The notes below the pieces were generated by a model, which saw only the letters and a program-made list of their open reading frames with translations, was not told the DNA's origin and searched no databases. Made by a program: the position numbers and the translations under genes. From Alphaproteobacteria bacterium (lineage in GTDB: Bacteria; Pseudomonadota; Alphaproteobacteria; Rhodobacterales; Rhodobacteraceae), in the NCBI GenBank assembly GCA_030425925.1, contig JAUHZO010000001.1:372001-436000 (forward strand): 64,000 nt of DNA. Reading direction: 5' to 3'. The first letter of the stretch is position 1. Every line of letters starts with the position of its first letter. Positions 17,101 to 25,910 of the stretch are shown here, piece after piece.

Positions 17101-18354
17101 GCCGATACCATTGATGGCGGCGACGACAACGACCTGATCTATGGCGAACTGTCCCCGTCCAATCCGGACTACCCCATCACGCAGCTGTACGAGCTGCCCA
17201 ATGACGGCACCGACCTTGCGCCGGCCAACAACGCCGACAGCCTGTCCGGCGGAGCCGGCGACGACACGATCCTGGGCCAGGACGATGACGACAGTCTGGA
17301 CGGCGGCATCGGCAATGACAGCCTCGACGGCGGCATCGACAACGACCTTTTGCTGGGCGGGGACGGCACCGATACCCTGCTGGGCGGCGATGGCCGCGAC
17401 ACGCTGGACGGCGGCTCCGGCAATGACAGCCTGACCGGCGGCGACGGTGACGATGTCTTTGTCTACGCCCCGGGCGACGGCATCGACACGATCGCCGATT
17501 TCAACGCGGGCAATTCGGGCAGCTTGTCCGACGGCGACAGCACGAACAACGACTTTGTCGATCTGTCCAGCTTCTATGACGATATCTGGGAGCTGCAGGC
17601 CGACTTTGACGATGACGGCCTTCTGAACCAGTCCAACGCCACGACGCTGCAGGGAAAGGCGGTCGACTATTCCGACAATGTCAGCTTTGCCGGGGGCGGC
17701 ATCGCGTTCACCGGCGGCGCGCCGGATGGCAGCTTCTTCACCAATGAAAACACCGGGGTCGCCTGTTTTACCCCGGGCACGCTGATCAAGACCGCCCGAG
17801 GCGAGGTGGATGTCGCCGACATTGTCGTGGGCGACGTGGTTCTGACCCGCGACAACGGCTATCAGCGCGTGCGCTGGGCCGGGCAGCAGGCGCTGGACAG
17901 CGCCGCGCTGCGCGCCACCCCCGCGCTGCGTGCGGTGCGCATCGCCCGCGGAGCGCTGGGCCGCGGATTGCCGGAGCGGGACATGGTCGTCTCACCGCAA
18001 CACCGCGTGGTGATGTCGGGTCCGGCGATCGAGCTGCTCTTTGGCGAGGACGAGGTTCTGGTGGCCGCGCTGCACCTGGTCGGGCGTCCGGGGATCACCC
18101 GCGAAGGCGCGGAACAGGGTGTGACCTATGTCCACTTCATGTTCGACCGCCACGAACTGGTCCTGTCCGACGGGGCCTGGACCGAAAGCTTCCAGCCCGG
18201 CGACATGACGCTGGCGGGGCTTGACGACGACCAGCGCCAGGAACTCTTTGCCCTGTTCCCGGACCTGGCGGACAAGACCGGCCTCGACGCCTTTGAAGCG
18301 GCCCGGATGTCGCTCAAGGGCTATCAGGCCAGGGCGCTGGCAGCGGCGCTCTGA
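8155..18354 (+). CDS. Giant RTX protein: choice-of-anchor L, Ca-binding repeats, Hint domain
   Basis: The product is 3399 residues if it starts at the ATG at 8155, which follows AAAGGACG; the frame stays open to 8113. The N-terminus (about 1-235) matches the choice-of-anchor L domain (LVINTSATAEDMFNEIFGDG, later FSSEEYLEFV). A short cadherin/Ig-like segment follows (about 240-340). Then come very many GGxGxDxL-type calcium-binding nonapeptides and acidic spacers to about 3150. Residues about 1706-1902 form a distinct lectin-like insertion. The end (Cys3204 in ACFTPGTLIKT onward) is a Hint domain of the roseobacter type. Such proteins are normally exported by type I secretion and bind calcium outside the cell; no transporter is in the window. 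Role unknown, possibly adhesion or surface layer. Confidence 0.9.
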   Translation: MPSASELVINTSATAEDMFNEIFGDGVSLVNGTASYSGDAVQAGIYQGGIGTLQGISPTDTGVILSTGNVADFTNTSGQSNVNADTGTDVAGGVDGDADMNSVAGQATFDAAILEADFIPVGDTMTIQLVFSSEEYLEFVNGGVNDSLGLFVNGVKVDFVLGSGNVSIDEITNTNNANLYLDNPAGTDAFNTEMDGLTTVLTFKADVNPGVVNSIKIGIADGGDAVYDSNVLIMANSVQSVAIANDDTFQIAPNSTAVFDPLANDDDAVGNGLTITQINGTNLSAGQTITLGTGEQVTLNADNTLTITSDGDITTSAFTYTVDNGAGTTDIGIIQLETLLNPPADGVVEGTAGADTIDGAYVGDPEGDRQDFGDAILPGTSGDDDSILGFGGDDSINAGAGDDTVEGGSGNDTIEGLAGDDSLLGGTGNDSLISGGGFDTLDGGAGDDTLVSNGGLGDNTLLGGDGADLFEVGIATNDSVIGGEGGTDADTISFVAANDAASIVYTGNEAGAWADDDGDSGTFSEIEAWDLSEGNDRLDGSADSAGIVADGNGGDDTLTGGSGSDTLTGGDGQNQLVGNDGDDSLVGNATDPSSFTIMEGGAGADTIDGTAGIWDIASYYNSTAGVNVNLDDALTESGGHAQGDTVIGVEQLDGSNLYDDTLSGGADAIVISGFGGDDNLYGGSIDNVMYGGDGADFLFGNSGNDTLDGDNGFATGGADTIMGGFGDDEIIGDVGDDVLDGGGGLDTIFGGDDSDTIWGQGGADQIFGENDADLINIQNSFGNDTIVGGEGVTSGTDNDTIDFGAVTNAGILVSYSGNEAGTATDGSDTISFSEIESLVMTDQDDTVSAGSDGSGLDIDLGGGDDRASGGSGDDSLQGQAGADSIYAGAGNDTVLGGTGDDELWGEAGDDLVDGGDGSDDIQVRENEGTDTIVGGEGGTDNDRLVLNETGAQGATVTMTGTEAGTYSFDSGNGDGTFTQIEAVLMTNQDDTFDGALDTTGMGAAGFGGDDSLQGGVGDDTFQGDAGSDTLAGGAGSDQLSGGDDADTFIVADGFGSDAIYGGEGTTTGSDADTVDASAVTAPVTVTFTGDEAGTLTDGSDTATFTEIEVLVLTAGDDSVDATASNAPVTVAAGAGNDSLDMGEGADSVAGEAGGDYIAGWGGADTLSGGAGDDTLVGGADADSLDGGADADSFLLFDGFGDDTIAGGETVTTGSDYDTIDLSAVTSPLTVTFTGDGAGTITDGVHTITFSEIERLILSDSADLVNAGADSAGIEIIALDGNDTVNGGSGADTIDAGDGQNSVTGGDGNDSLIGGNDADTLVGGAGNDSIEGGDGNDALLGGQGDDTLLGQADADLFVLTTDNFGTDSIVGGETVTTGADQDSINASMLTTGLDVTFSGNEAGTFTNGTGSATFSEIEQFTLTSQADSVDATATTTGMTLQTAAGDDTVAGGSGDDTVATGDGDDVIQLSDGFGNDVITGGEAGETAGDTLDLSGLTTDTTIDLTSADPEAGTVTSGGDTATFTQIENLRLGSGRDTLVLADGSGADTVEGFDLTDSGDGSTNDQLDVTGLTDAGGNPVNVHDVTVGDDGSGNAVLTFPNGESLTLLGVAPAELDSYAALASIGIPEPDYIVTGTTSGELIDGAYVGDIHGDRIDSHDALDRSDDDSVRAGDGDDTVMAGEGDDSVDGGAGADLLYGGAAGFAAGTSFTSDFNDLTSDPGVSTSGGVTSGGSSNFQFDGASYVVADPDAGGADIGDIDTVTITFTYDIGTTETQPVSYSFGDPASLAANPSDGLTDGVSVLVDPTTDEVSIWWNGTELFRQDTGYDPDAASPENATLSIDAAGLITFTIPGAPNGPDFTAQIPGDEWAAADTSAFAFVGGMSPSLSNVNNRISDIEFSGMTAGTGDDTLLGGLGDDTLYGQDGNDSLVGGNDNDLVDGGDGDDWLTGNSGNDTVLGGAGADSVFGAEGNDSMDGGAGDDSMEGWLGDDTMLGGLGDDYIDGAQGNDSLQGGDGNDTLLGGSDLGNDTLDGGAGDDSLSAGDGDDSLIGGTGADSMFGGGGDDTFVIENGFGNDTIHGWSTGETNGDLLDLSAVTTDNTVDLTSADPEAGTVTSGADTLGFVEIENLRLSAGRDTLVLADGSGSDTVDGFDMTDSGDGSTNDQLDVSGLTDAGGYPVNTADVTVSDDGSGNAVLTFPNGEAITLLGVAPAQLATTAQLASIGIPQSGAVDGTAADDVIGLGYADAQGDLVDGIDGDDDTIYGHGGNDSIDGGLGDDTILGGAGNDTILGDDGDDSVLGGDGSDEIAVEFTLDNDTLVGGETGETGVGDLLNLSGLASDLTVTLTAPETGTVTDGTATTDFSEFEDMILGSGNDSLAGSSGDDRVWASDGDDTLSGGDGDDLLQGAAGNDSLLGGAGNDTLTGWADNDTLDGGTGDDEIFGGDGDDSIRLSDGFGNDTIAGGELAEAGGDTLDLSGVTQDLTLDLSLANPETGFVDNGTDIAVFSEIENITLGGGRDTIVLADGSGSDTVSGFDMADSGDGSTNDQLDVSRLTSDGVTPVTFQDVTVGDDGSGNAVLTFPLGETITLLGVTPAQLATPAQLTSIGIPATDYTVEGTAAGDLITGTYTGDPDGDRVDDSDAPDGSQDDLIHGYGGTDVIQSGDGDDTVFGGADADTITADDGNDSVDGGDGDDQLYGGLGDDTLLGQAGDDSLFASTGADSLDGGAGDDTIRLTENDTAQGGDGDDLFAVDALVLDGSPIDVTGGEGAETTGDTLSSGTYNSDVVVDLTAGGTAGDPESGTMQLGATTLDFAEIEVVQTGAGDDTVTGSDGSDHVLTGDGADTIHGGAGDDTFDAGDGNDTVRADEGDDSVLGGGGDDALYGFEGSDTIDGGLGDDLINTRTSPGTGRPDTPYVDPGNPGISYSADADPNNDRDLALGGAGNDTILTGDDDDTVSGGTGADSVDAGFDDDSVTGDAGADTLEGNEGADTIDGGDDNDLIYGELSPSNPDYPITQLYELPNDGTDLAPANNADSLSGGAGDDTILGQDDDDSLDGGIGNDSLDGGIDNDLLLGGDGTDTLLGGDGRDTLDGGSGNDSLTGGDGDDVFVYAPGDGIDTIADFNAGNSGSLSDGDSTNNDFVDLSSFYDDIWELQADFDDDGLLNQSNATTLQGKAVDYSDNVSFAGGGIAFTGGAPDGSFFTNENTGVACFTPGTLIKTARGEVDVADIVVGDVVLTRDNGYQRVRWAGQQALDSAALRATPALRAVRIARGALGRGLPERDMVVSPQHRVVMSGPAIELLFGEDEVLVAALHLVGRPGITREGAEQGVTYVHFMFDRHELVLSDGAWTESFQPGDMTLAGLDDDQRQELFALFPDLADKTGLDAFEAARMSLKGYQARALAAAL
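12550..13029 (+). repeat. Internal ~480-bp repeat of RTX gene, copy 1
   Basis: This unit encodes LSDGFGND, then TLDLSGLTTDTT, ENLRLGSGRDTLVLADGSG, DSGDGSTNDQLDV, DGSGNAVLTFPNGE and ends ASIGIP. Two closely similar units follow at 14347-14820 and 15487-15966. Such large in-gene repeats allow recombination and can collapse in short-read assemblies. Confidence 0.85.
14347..14820 (+). repeat. Internal ~480-bp repeat of RTX gene, copy 2
   Basis: Second copy of the unit at 12550-13029, encoding the same order of motifs (ENLRLSAGRDTLVLADGSG, DSGDGSTNDQLDV, DGSGNAVLTFPNGE, ASIGIP). It is 474 bp against 480 bp in the other copies. Confidence 0.85.
15487..15966 (+). repeat. Internal ~480-bp repeat of RTX gene, copy 3
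   Basis: Third copy of the unit, encoding ENITLGGGRDTIVLADGSG, DSGDGSTNDQLDV, DGSGNAVLTFPLGE and TSIGIP. It is more diverged from copies 1 and 2 than they are from each other. Confidence 0.8.
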
Positions 18355-18375
18355 TCGCCGCGCTGCGCGTGGGGC

Positions 18376-19593
18376 TCAGCGCAGCCGGTCCAGCAGCCCG
18401 CGCGAAGGCTGTCCGGTGACGGGTAGCCCGTTGGCCGCCTGGTAGGCGCGGAGCGCGGCTTCGGTCTTGTTGCCCAGCACGCCGTCGGGCGTGCCGGCAT
18501 CAAAGCCGCGCCTCGTCAGCCCGCGCTGCAGCGCGCGGCGGTCGTCCAGCGTCAGCCCGTACCGGTCCGGCGGAAACGCGGTGACAAGCGGCCCGCCCCC
18601 GGCCAGCCTGCCGGCCAGATAGCCGACGCCCAGCCCGTAATTCTCGGACGCATTGTAGCGCAGGATGACGTCGAAGTTGCGATAGACCAGAAAGGCCGGC
18701 CCCGCCGCACCCGCCGGGGTCAGCAACCGCGCGGACCCGTGATCGGGGATCGTCCCGCCCGCCGCGGCGCGCAGCCCCGCCGCCCGCCAGGCCGCCGCGC
18801 TGCGCGTGCCCGATTGCGGGGCCGTCTGCGGCAGGCGCACTTCGAGCCCCCAGATCTGGCCGCGCCGCCAGCCCATCCGCGCCAGGTAATTTGCGGTGGA
18901 GGCAAAGGAATCCGTCGGATCGTCGCTCCAGATCTCGCGCCGCCCGTCGCCGCGGAAATCGACGGCATATTGCTCGAATGTCGTTGGGATGAACTGGGTA
19001 TGGCCCATCGCCCCGGCCCAGCTGCCCACCAGTTGCGCCGGGCGGGCGTCGCCGTTCTGCAGCAGGCGCAGGCAGGCCAGCACCTGCGCCTCGAAAAACG
19101 CCCTCCGGCGGCCTTCATAGGCCAGCGTCGCCGTGGCCGAGAGAACCGGGAAATCGCCGCGCCTGGTGCCGAAATAGCTCTCCACCCCCCAGATCGCCGC
19201 CAGGATCTCCGGCGGCACACCGTAGCGCGAGTCGATCTCGGCCAGGACGCGGCGCTGACCGGCATAGGCGCGGCGGCCCGGGGCGATCTTTTCCTCGGGC
19301 GCAACAAGCGCGAGGTAGTCCACCAGCGCCCGCTTGAACTCCGACTGGTTGCGATCCCGCTCGATCACCACCGGCAGAAAGCCCACGCCGCGAAAGGCCG
19401 CGTCCAGCGTGGCCGCGGATATCCCCTGCGCAGCCGCCTTGCGGCGCAGCCCCGCCACATAAGTGTCAAATCCGGGATTGGGCACCGTGCGATACGCCGC
19501 CTGCGCCGGGCGGCGCGACGGCGCCGTTCCCGCGCCACACCCCGCCAGAACCATCGCCAGACCGCCGGCGAACCCGCGTCGGGACATCTGCAT
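18376..19593 (-). CDS. MltB-type lytic murein transglycosylase lipoprotein
   Basis: The 405-residue protein would cleave peptidoglycan glycan strands to give 1,6-anhydro ends in the periplasm. It starts with a lipoprotein signal ending in LAGC. The catalytic domain follows with the family motif AAIWGVESYFGTRRGD, where the Glu is the likely catalytic acid, and GAMGHTQFIPTTF. The last 60 residues are a PG_binding_1 domain (DDRRALQRGLTRRGF, then GNKTEAALRAYQ). I chose the ATG at 19593 because GAGGAG sits upstream of it; the frame extends to 19671. It converges with the giant RTX gene, 21 bp apart. Confidence 0.9.
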   Translation of the reverse strand: MQMSRRGFAGGLAMVLAGCGAGTAPSRRPAQAAYRTVPNPGFDTYVAGLRRKAAAQGISAATLDAAFRGVGFLPVVIERDRNQSEFKRALVDYLALVAPEEKIAPGRRAYAGQRRVLAEIDSRYGVPPEILAAIWGVESYFGTRRGDFPVLSATATLAYEGRRRAFFEAQVLACLRLLQNGDARPAQLVGSWAGAMGHTQFIPTTFEQYAVDFRGDGRREIWSDDPTDSFASTANYLARMGWRRGQIWGLEVRLPQTAPQSGTRSAAAWRAAGLRAAAGGTIPDHGSARLLTPAGAAGPAFLVYRNFDVILRYNASENYGLGVGYLAGRLAGGGPLVTAFPPDRYGLTLDDRRALQRGLTRRGFDAGTPDGVLGNKTEAALRAYQAANGLPVTGQPSRGLLDRLR

Positions 19594-19694
19594 ACCGCTC
19601 TCCTCAAACACCTGACCGTCTGGAGAGGAGCCTAGCCAAACCGCCCGCCCGAGGCGAGTGCTCAACGGCATCCCGGCAGCCGATTGCCGCCGGT

Positions 19695-19771
19695 TGGCGA
19701 TCCCTGAAGGACTCGAACCCTCAACCTGCTGATTAGAAGTCAGCTGCTCTATCCAGTTGAGCTAAGGGACC
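19695..19771 (-). tRNA. tRNA-Arg (anticodon TCT)
   Basis: Read on the minus strand the 77-nt sequence folds as a cloverleaf. The acceptor arm pairs GGTCCCT with AGGGATC. The anticodon arm is CTGAC-TTCTAAT-CAG with anticodon TCT, and the T arm contains GGTTCGAGTCC. The 3' CCA is encoded in the DNA. It would read AGA codons, which are rare in a GC-rich genome like this. Confidence 0.95.
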
Positions 19772-19946
19772 GCGTGACCGGGTTTTGCAGGCTTTCGCGG
19801 CCAAGGGCAAGAGCCACGGCAAGGACCGACCGCCGGGCGGGACCCTGGATGGACGACGACGAATTCGGCCATTCCGGTAGCCGCGCATGGCGCGGCACCC
19901 CTCTGGCATGCTGGTCGTCTTCGGCTGACGCGCGCCCCCGGGTCCT

Positions 19947-19972
19947 GCGGTAGGGTGCGCTACAGCGCACCC
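19947..19972. repeat. REP-like palindrome, family A copy 1
   Basis: GCGGTA is followed by GGGTGCGCT-AC-AGCGCACCC, a perfect 9-bp stem. The same element occurs inverted at 20001-20025 and again at 24563-24585. Confidence 0.8.
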
Positions 19973-20000
19973 GTGGTGCACACCGGTTGGGGTCGGCGAA

Positions 20001-20025
20001 GGTGCGCTTTAGCGCACCCTACCGC
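20001..20025. repeat. REP-like palindrome, family A copy 2, inverted
   Basis: GGTGCGCT-TT-AGCGCACC is followed by CTACCGC. It is the reverse complement of the element at 19947-19972, so the pair makes one larger inverted repeat with a 28-bp centre. Confidence 0.8.
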
Positions 20026-20088
20026 AACCGGCCTCGCGGTGCGCAGGGTTCGCGCCAACCCACCCGTGTTGCGCCTGGGGACAGGGCA

Positions 20089-22287
<2,199 letters not shown>

Positions 22288-22648
22288 GGGCGACTCCCTT
22301 GGGGCCTTCAATGTGGCATCGGCACCGGGCATTGCAAGCATGGCGGGGCATCGGGGCGGCAAACGCCGCACCATGGCCTGCGGCAAATTGCCAAAACACA
22401 TTTGCATCAAGAACTTAAGGCACAGATGCCCAAGAAGCGGGCATCTCGACAAAACTGTCATCAAAAATTGACATTGCTTGAAGGCGATTTTGAAATGTAG
22501 CTTTGACCGGCAAGCAGCGCCTTTGGCCGGGCCGGTGCCACATACACCCACCCCTCGCTCCCCGTGGTGACGTGTCTGCCAATGCCTGCTTGTACCCCGT
22601 TTCGCAAACGTGCCGCAGCGCCCGGGTAAAATCCGGCGTGTCCGATAC
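22288..22648. other. Divergent upstream region of uvrB
   Basis: This stretch between uvrB and the complex I accessory gene holds no convincing gene. A TTGACA hexamer at 22468-22473, with TGAAAT 17 bp downstream, may be a second rightward promoter. No LexA box of the alphaproteobacterial GTTC-N7-GTTC type was recognised. Confidence 0.45.
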
Positions 22649-22677
22649 TTGCCCTTGCGCCGGAAATCCCGGATAAC
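22649..22677 (+). promoter_or_regulatory. Predicted sigma-70-type promoter
   Basis: TTGCCC (22649-22654) and GATAAC (22672-22677) are separated by 17 bp. They lie 25 bp upstream of the start of the complex I accessory gene, whose ribosome binding site AAAGGAGGTG is close to a perfect anti-SD match. Confidence 0.5.
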
Positions 22678-22701
22678 GCGAGGCAATAAAGGAGGTGTGA
22701 C

Positions 22702-23013
22702 ATGCGTGCACGCATCTATCAGCCGGCCCGGACAGCGATGTCTTCGGGTCAGGGCAAAACCCGGCACTGGGTGCTGGAATTCGCCCCGCAAAGCCCCCGC
22801 GCGGTGGACCCGCTGATGGGCTGGACGTCGTCGGACGACACCCAGAGCCAGGTCCGGCTGCGCTTTGACAGCCGCGAGGCGGCGCTGGCCTATGCCCGCG
22901 ACCACGGCATCGACGCCCTGGTGTTCGAGCCGAAAAAGCGCAAGCCGAACATCCGGCCGCGCGGATACGCGGAAAACTTTGCGGTGGACCGGCGCACGGC
23001 CTGGACCCACTGA
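22702..23013 (+). CDS. ETC complex I accessory subunit, NDUFS4-like
   Basis: The 103-residue protein matches the ETC_C1_NDUFA4/NDUFS4 family: [16 protein letters not shown] at the N-terminus, then [27 protein letters not shown] and RRGYAENF-like residues at the end. In mitochondria and in alphaproteobacteria such as Paracoccus this small subunit docks on the peripheral arm of NADH:quinone oxidoreductase. The very strong ribosome binding site suggests high expression. It is followed by a hairpin terminator. The rest of complex I is not in the window. Confidence 0.9.
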   Translation: MRARIYQPARTAMSSGQGKTRHWVLEFAPQSPRAVDPLMGWTSSDDTQSQVRLRFDSREAALAYARDHGIDALVFEPKKRKPNIRPRGYAENFAVDRRTAWTH

Positions 23014-23023
23014 GAACAAGAAG

Positions 23024-23056
23024 AAGGGGGGCGGTCACGCCCCCTTGTCGTTTTTT
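23024..23056 (+). terminator. Rho-independent terminator
   Basis: AAGGGGG-G-CG pairs with CGCCCCCTT around a GTCA loop, with one bulged G, and is followed by TGTCGTTTTTT. It ends the complex I accessory gene. Confidence 0.85.
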
Positions 23057-23073
23057 CAGCGAAAGGAATTCCC

Positions 23074-24504
23074 ATGCGTCCTGTCATTCTGGCCCTTTTC
23101 GGCCTGACCGCCCTGCCGGCCCTTGCCGAACCGGCCACCGAAGCAGAGGCCGCGCGCCTTCAGGCGGTGTTCGAACGCTATGTCGGCGCCGAGACCGGCA
23201 TCGCCTCGGTTGCGCCGGATGGCGAAAGCTATGTGGTCACCCTCGACCCCGCACCGCTGGTGGCCATGATCCCCGACGATTCGGCCACTGTCACGGTCGC
23301 GCCCTATCAACTCAGGATCGCCCCACTGGGCGGCGGGCGCTGGGATGTCGAGCCGCTGACGCCTTTCGCCTTTGACGTGGACGTGCCGGATCTGTTCTCG
23401 ATGCGCGTCGGCTACGAAACGTTCACCTCGTCCGCGGTCTGGAACGACTCCCTGTCGATGTTCGAAAGCGTCGATTCGGTCATCGGCAATCTCAGCATGA
23501 TGCAGCGCACGGTAGAGCCGTCGGGCGCTGTCAGCGAGATCAGCTATGACATCGAAGAGATCACTTATCGCGAACGCTCGACCGCCGCGGCCGAAGGCGG
23601 GGTGGACAGCACCTCGCGCATCAGCGCCACCGGCATCACCGAAACCGTCGCGATGGAGGGCATGCCTTTTCCGATGACGTTCGACATCACGCTGGACGGC
23701 TACGAGATGCAGGCAGAGGTGGCCGCGCTGCAGCCCGCAGCCATGCTGGACCTGCTGGCCTGGGCCGTCGCCCGGCCCCAGGGCCCCCTGACCGCCGCGC
23801 AAGAGTCCGAGTTGAAGGCCGCGCTGCAGGCGCTGGTGCCGGTCTTCGCCGCCGTGTCGTCCGACGCGACCTTTACCAACCTCGTGGTGGACTCGCCCTT
23901 CGGCCGGATGGCTGCCGAAAGCGGCGTGATCGAGGTTGCGATGAACGGCGTGGTCGCCGATGGCCGCCTGCATGAACGCATCGCGCTGGACGGTCTGACG
24001 CTGCCGACACAAATGATCCCGCCCTGGGCGCATCCGCTTCTGCCTGACAGCGCACAACTGGATTTCACCGTCGACGGGTTCGATCTGGCCGGCCCGGCCG
24101 GCATCCTGCTGACCGAGGTCAATTTCCTGCAAGGCCCCGATGCGGAGACCGAGGCGCGCCTGCTGTCCGCCCTGCTGCCCGATGGGGTCGTGTCGATCTC
24201 GACCGAAGCGACGGGCGCTGTGTCGGCAGAGTACGATCTGTCCATGAGCGGCACGCTTCTGGCCGGTCCGGTGGGGGATCCCACGGGCGAGGCGACGATC
24301 CGGCTGATCGGCATGGACGCGATCCTGGCGGCACTGGGCACCGCGCCCGACGACGTGTCATCCGGCGCGGTGCCCGCGATGATGATGGCGCGCGGCATGG
24401 CCCAGGCCCAGGAGGGCGGCGCGCTGGTCTGGAACATCGAACTGACCGCAGATGGCGGGGTGCTGGTGAACGGCATCGACATGTCGGCCATGGGCGCGCA
24501 GTAA
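23074..24504 (+). CDS. Exported protein, possibly DUF2125
   Basis: The 476-residue product has a clear signal peptide (MRPVILALFGLTALPALAE). The rest is beta-rich, acidic and has no transmembrane helix. Repeated long strands such as ISATGITETVAMEGMPF and ITLDGYEMQAEVA recall DUF2125 and AsmA-like periplasmic proteins of Rhodobacteraceae, but I recognise no catalytic motif. The start is supported by AAAGGA nine bases upstream. It may be transcribed separately from its upstream neighbour because a terminator lies between them. Confidence 0.6.
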   Translation: MRPVILALFGLTALPALAEPATEAEAARLQAVFERYVGAETGIASVAPDGESYVVTLDPAPLVAMIPDDSATVTVAPYQLRIAPLGGGRWDVEPLTPFAFDVDVPDLFSMRVGYETFTSSAVWNDSLSMFESVDSVIGNLSMMQRTVEPSGAVSEISYDIEEITYRERSTAAAEGGVDSTSRISATGITETVAMEGMPFPMTFDITLDGYEMQAEVAALQPAAMLDLLAWAVARPQGPLTAAQESELKAALQALVPVFAAVSSDATFTNLVVDSPFGRMAAESGVIEVAMNGVVADGRLHERIALDGLTLPTQMIPPWAHPLLPDSAQLDFTVDGFDLAGPAGILLTEVNFLQGPDAETEARLLSALLPDGVVSISTEATGAVSAEYDLSMSGTLLAGPVGDPTGEATIRLIGMDAILAALGTAPDDVSSGAVPAMMMARGMAQAQEGGALVWNIELTADGGVLVNGIDMSAMGAQ

Positions 24505-24562
24505 CACCGGCCCGGACCGGCCGCACCCGACGGTCGGTCCTTGTCTTTGATCACGACAGGAC

Positions 24563-24585
24563 GGGTGCGCTGTAGCGCACCCTAC
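24563..24585. repeat. REP-like palindrome, family A copy 3
   Basis: GGGTGCGCT-GT-AGCGCACCC followed by TAC repeats the element found twice near 19950-20025. It lies between convergent genes. Confidence 0.8.
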
Positions 24586-24619
24586 GGCATGATGCGGGTG
24601 CCGGGCCGCGCGGGCCGCG

Positions 24620-24868
24620 TCAGTCGAAATCGAACAGGTCGGCCAGAAGGCCGCCGCGCCGTTTCCGGCCTCCGGAATGGCCGTAATCCTCGTCATCCAT
24701 CCGCCGGTCGCGCGCAGCAAAGCTTTCCGACTGCGCCGCGCTGCGGTCGATGATCTTGTCCAGTTCGCCGCGATCGAGCCACACGCCACGGCATTGCGGG
24801 CAATAGTCGATCTCGACCCCCGAACGTTCGGCGATCACAAGGTTGCTTCCGTCGATGGGGCATTTCAT
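24620..24868 (-). CDS. Small zf-TFIIB-type zinc ribbon protein
   Basis: The 82-residue product has two zinc-binding pairs of the TFIIB-like family. The first is Cys3 with downstream partners in MKCPIDGSNL, and the second is YCPQCRGVWLDRGEL, the family hallmark. The C-terminus is charged and ends in LLADLFDFD. The start codon at 24866-24868 is the only one that keeps the first zinc-binding residues at the N-terminus. The family is widespread, but the function is unknown. Confidence 0.85.
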   Translation of the reverse strand: MKCPIDGSNLVIAERSGVEIDYCPQCRGVWLDRGELDKIIDRSAAQSESFAARDRRMDDEDYGHSGGRKRRGGLLADLFDFD

Positions 24869-24984
24869 GGCGCGGTCTATCCTTTCCGGTTTGTATTCCA
24901 ACCAGATAGGATGTCGCGCCGCGATTGCATCCCCGAGCGGCGCGCGCCGGGCGACGCATCCGCCCGAAACAGGCGATACGGCAC

Positions 24985-25015
24985 AAAAAAACGCGGCCCC
25001 CGTTCGGGCGCCGCG
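24985..25015 (-). terminator. Terminator of the cold-shock gene
   Basis: On the minus strand GCGGCGCCCG pairs imperfectly with GGGGCCGC and is followed by seven T. It lies 26 bp after the csp stop codon. Confidence 0.75.
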
Positions 25016-25040
25016 CCTGTCTTTCACGACCGGTGCCGGC

Positions 25041-25247
25041 TTATGCCAGCGCCAGATTCGACGCGCTTTCACGGCCGTCACGACCGGATTCGATGTCGAA
25101 GGTCACTTTCTGGTTGTCGGCGAGGCCGGTCAGGCCGGCGCGCTCGACCGCCGAGATGTGCACGAAGACGTCCTTGCCGCCATGTTCCGGCTGGATGAAG
25201 CCGAAGCCCTTGGTGGAGTTGAACCATTTCACAGTGCCATTGGCCAT
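25041..25247 (-). CDS. CspA-family cold-shock protein
   Basis: This 68-residue protein is a single cold-shock domain that binds single-stranded RNA and DNA. It has both RNP motifs, KGFGFI (RNP1) and DVFVHI (RNP2), and the usual start [10 protein letters not shown]. It is monocistronic, followed by a strong terminator. The long leader of about 110-160 bp is typical of csp genes, whose untranslated region controls translation at low temperature; no specific structure was worked out here. Confidence 0.95.
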   Translation of the reverse strand: MANGTVKWFNSTKGFGFIQPEHGGKDVFVHISAVERAGLTGLADNQKVTFDIESGRDGRESASNLALA

Positions 25248-25415
25248 CTGTCTTTTCCTTGTGTCAAATACCGCTCGCACTGTGCAGCGGCCCGGCAAAA
25301 CGCGTCTGGATCGAGTGACTGCGTGCCGGTGACGGAAAACAGAAAGGATCGAGGAGCAAGTCTTAGCCCGCCTCCACTGCCAGACTCCGCTGCGTTTTGC
25401 AAGCGGCATCTCGGC

Positions 25416-25844
25416 TCACTGTCCGCGCAGCCATCCCACGATCTGGCCTGCCGGCATTGCGCCAGACCTGCGTTTCACCTCGCGTCCGCCGGAAAACGCC
25501 GCCAGCGTGGGGATCCCGCGAATGCCATGTTGCGCGCCCGCGGCGGGAAAGGCTTCGGTGTTCAGCTTCACCAGCCGCGCCTCGCCGGCAAGCGACTCTG
25601 CCGCTCTGGAGAATTCGGGGGCCATGCTCCGGCACGGGCCGCACCAGGGCGCCCAGAAGTCAACGACCAGCGGCACCTCGTCCACCCGCGCCGCGCGCGC
25701 CAGCGTCCTGGCATCCACCTCGACGGCACGTCCCGGCATCAGGGGCGCGCCACAGGTGCCGCATTTGGGCCCGGCCCCCAGACGGTCCGACGGCACGCGG
25801 TTCAGCTGACCGCAGTCGAGACAACTCAGTTTCTTTCCCGCCAT
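25416..25844 (-). CDS. trxC: Thioredoxin 2
   Basis: The 142-residue protein is a cytosolic disulfide reductase. An N-terminal zinc finger has Cys8/Cys11 and Cys28/Cys31, which separates TrxC from TrxA. The thioredoxin domain has the active site WCGPC (67-71) in VVDFWAPWCGPC and the cis-proline region GIRGIPTLAAF. TrxC genes are often induced by oxidative stress. No OxyR box was searched for reliably here. It is separated from the rhodanese-like gene by 66 bp and may share its promoter. Confidence 0.95.
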   Translation of the reverse strand: MAGKKLSCLDCGQLNRVPSDRLGAGPKCGTCGAPLMPGRAVEVDARTLARAARVDEVPLVVDFWAPWCGPCRSMAPEFSRAAESLAGEARLVKLNTEAFPAAGAQHGIRGIPTLAAFSGGREVKRRSGAMPAGQIVGWLRGQ

Positions 25845-25910
25845 GGCAGGGTCCTCTCATCACATTCCGATACTGATATGTGATAGGACCCACCCGTCTT
25901 CAAGCCCCCG

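Larger units (their letters stand above)
19772..20088. other. Intergenic region with REP-like palindromes
   Basis: No gene is convincing between the tRNA and uvrB. The right half holds two palindromes in inverted orientation, given as separate repeats. The rest shows nothing recognisable. Confidence 0.6.

Noticed and set aside
22288-23019. The upstream extension of the uvrB frame to 23019
   Set aside because: It overlaps the complex I accessory gene on the other strand and does not resemble UvrB. A good ribosome site marks the start at 22287.
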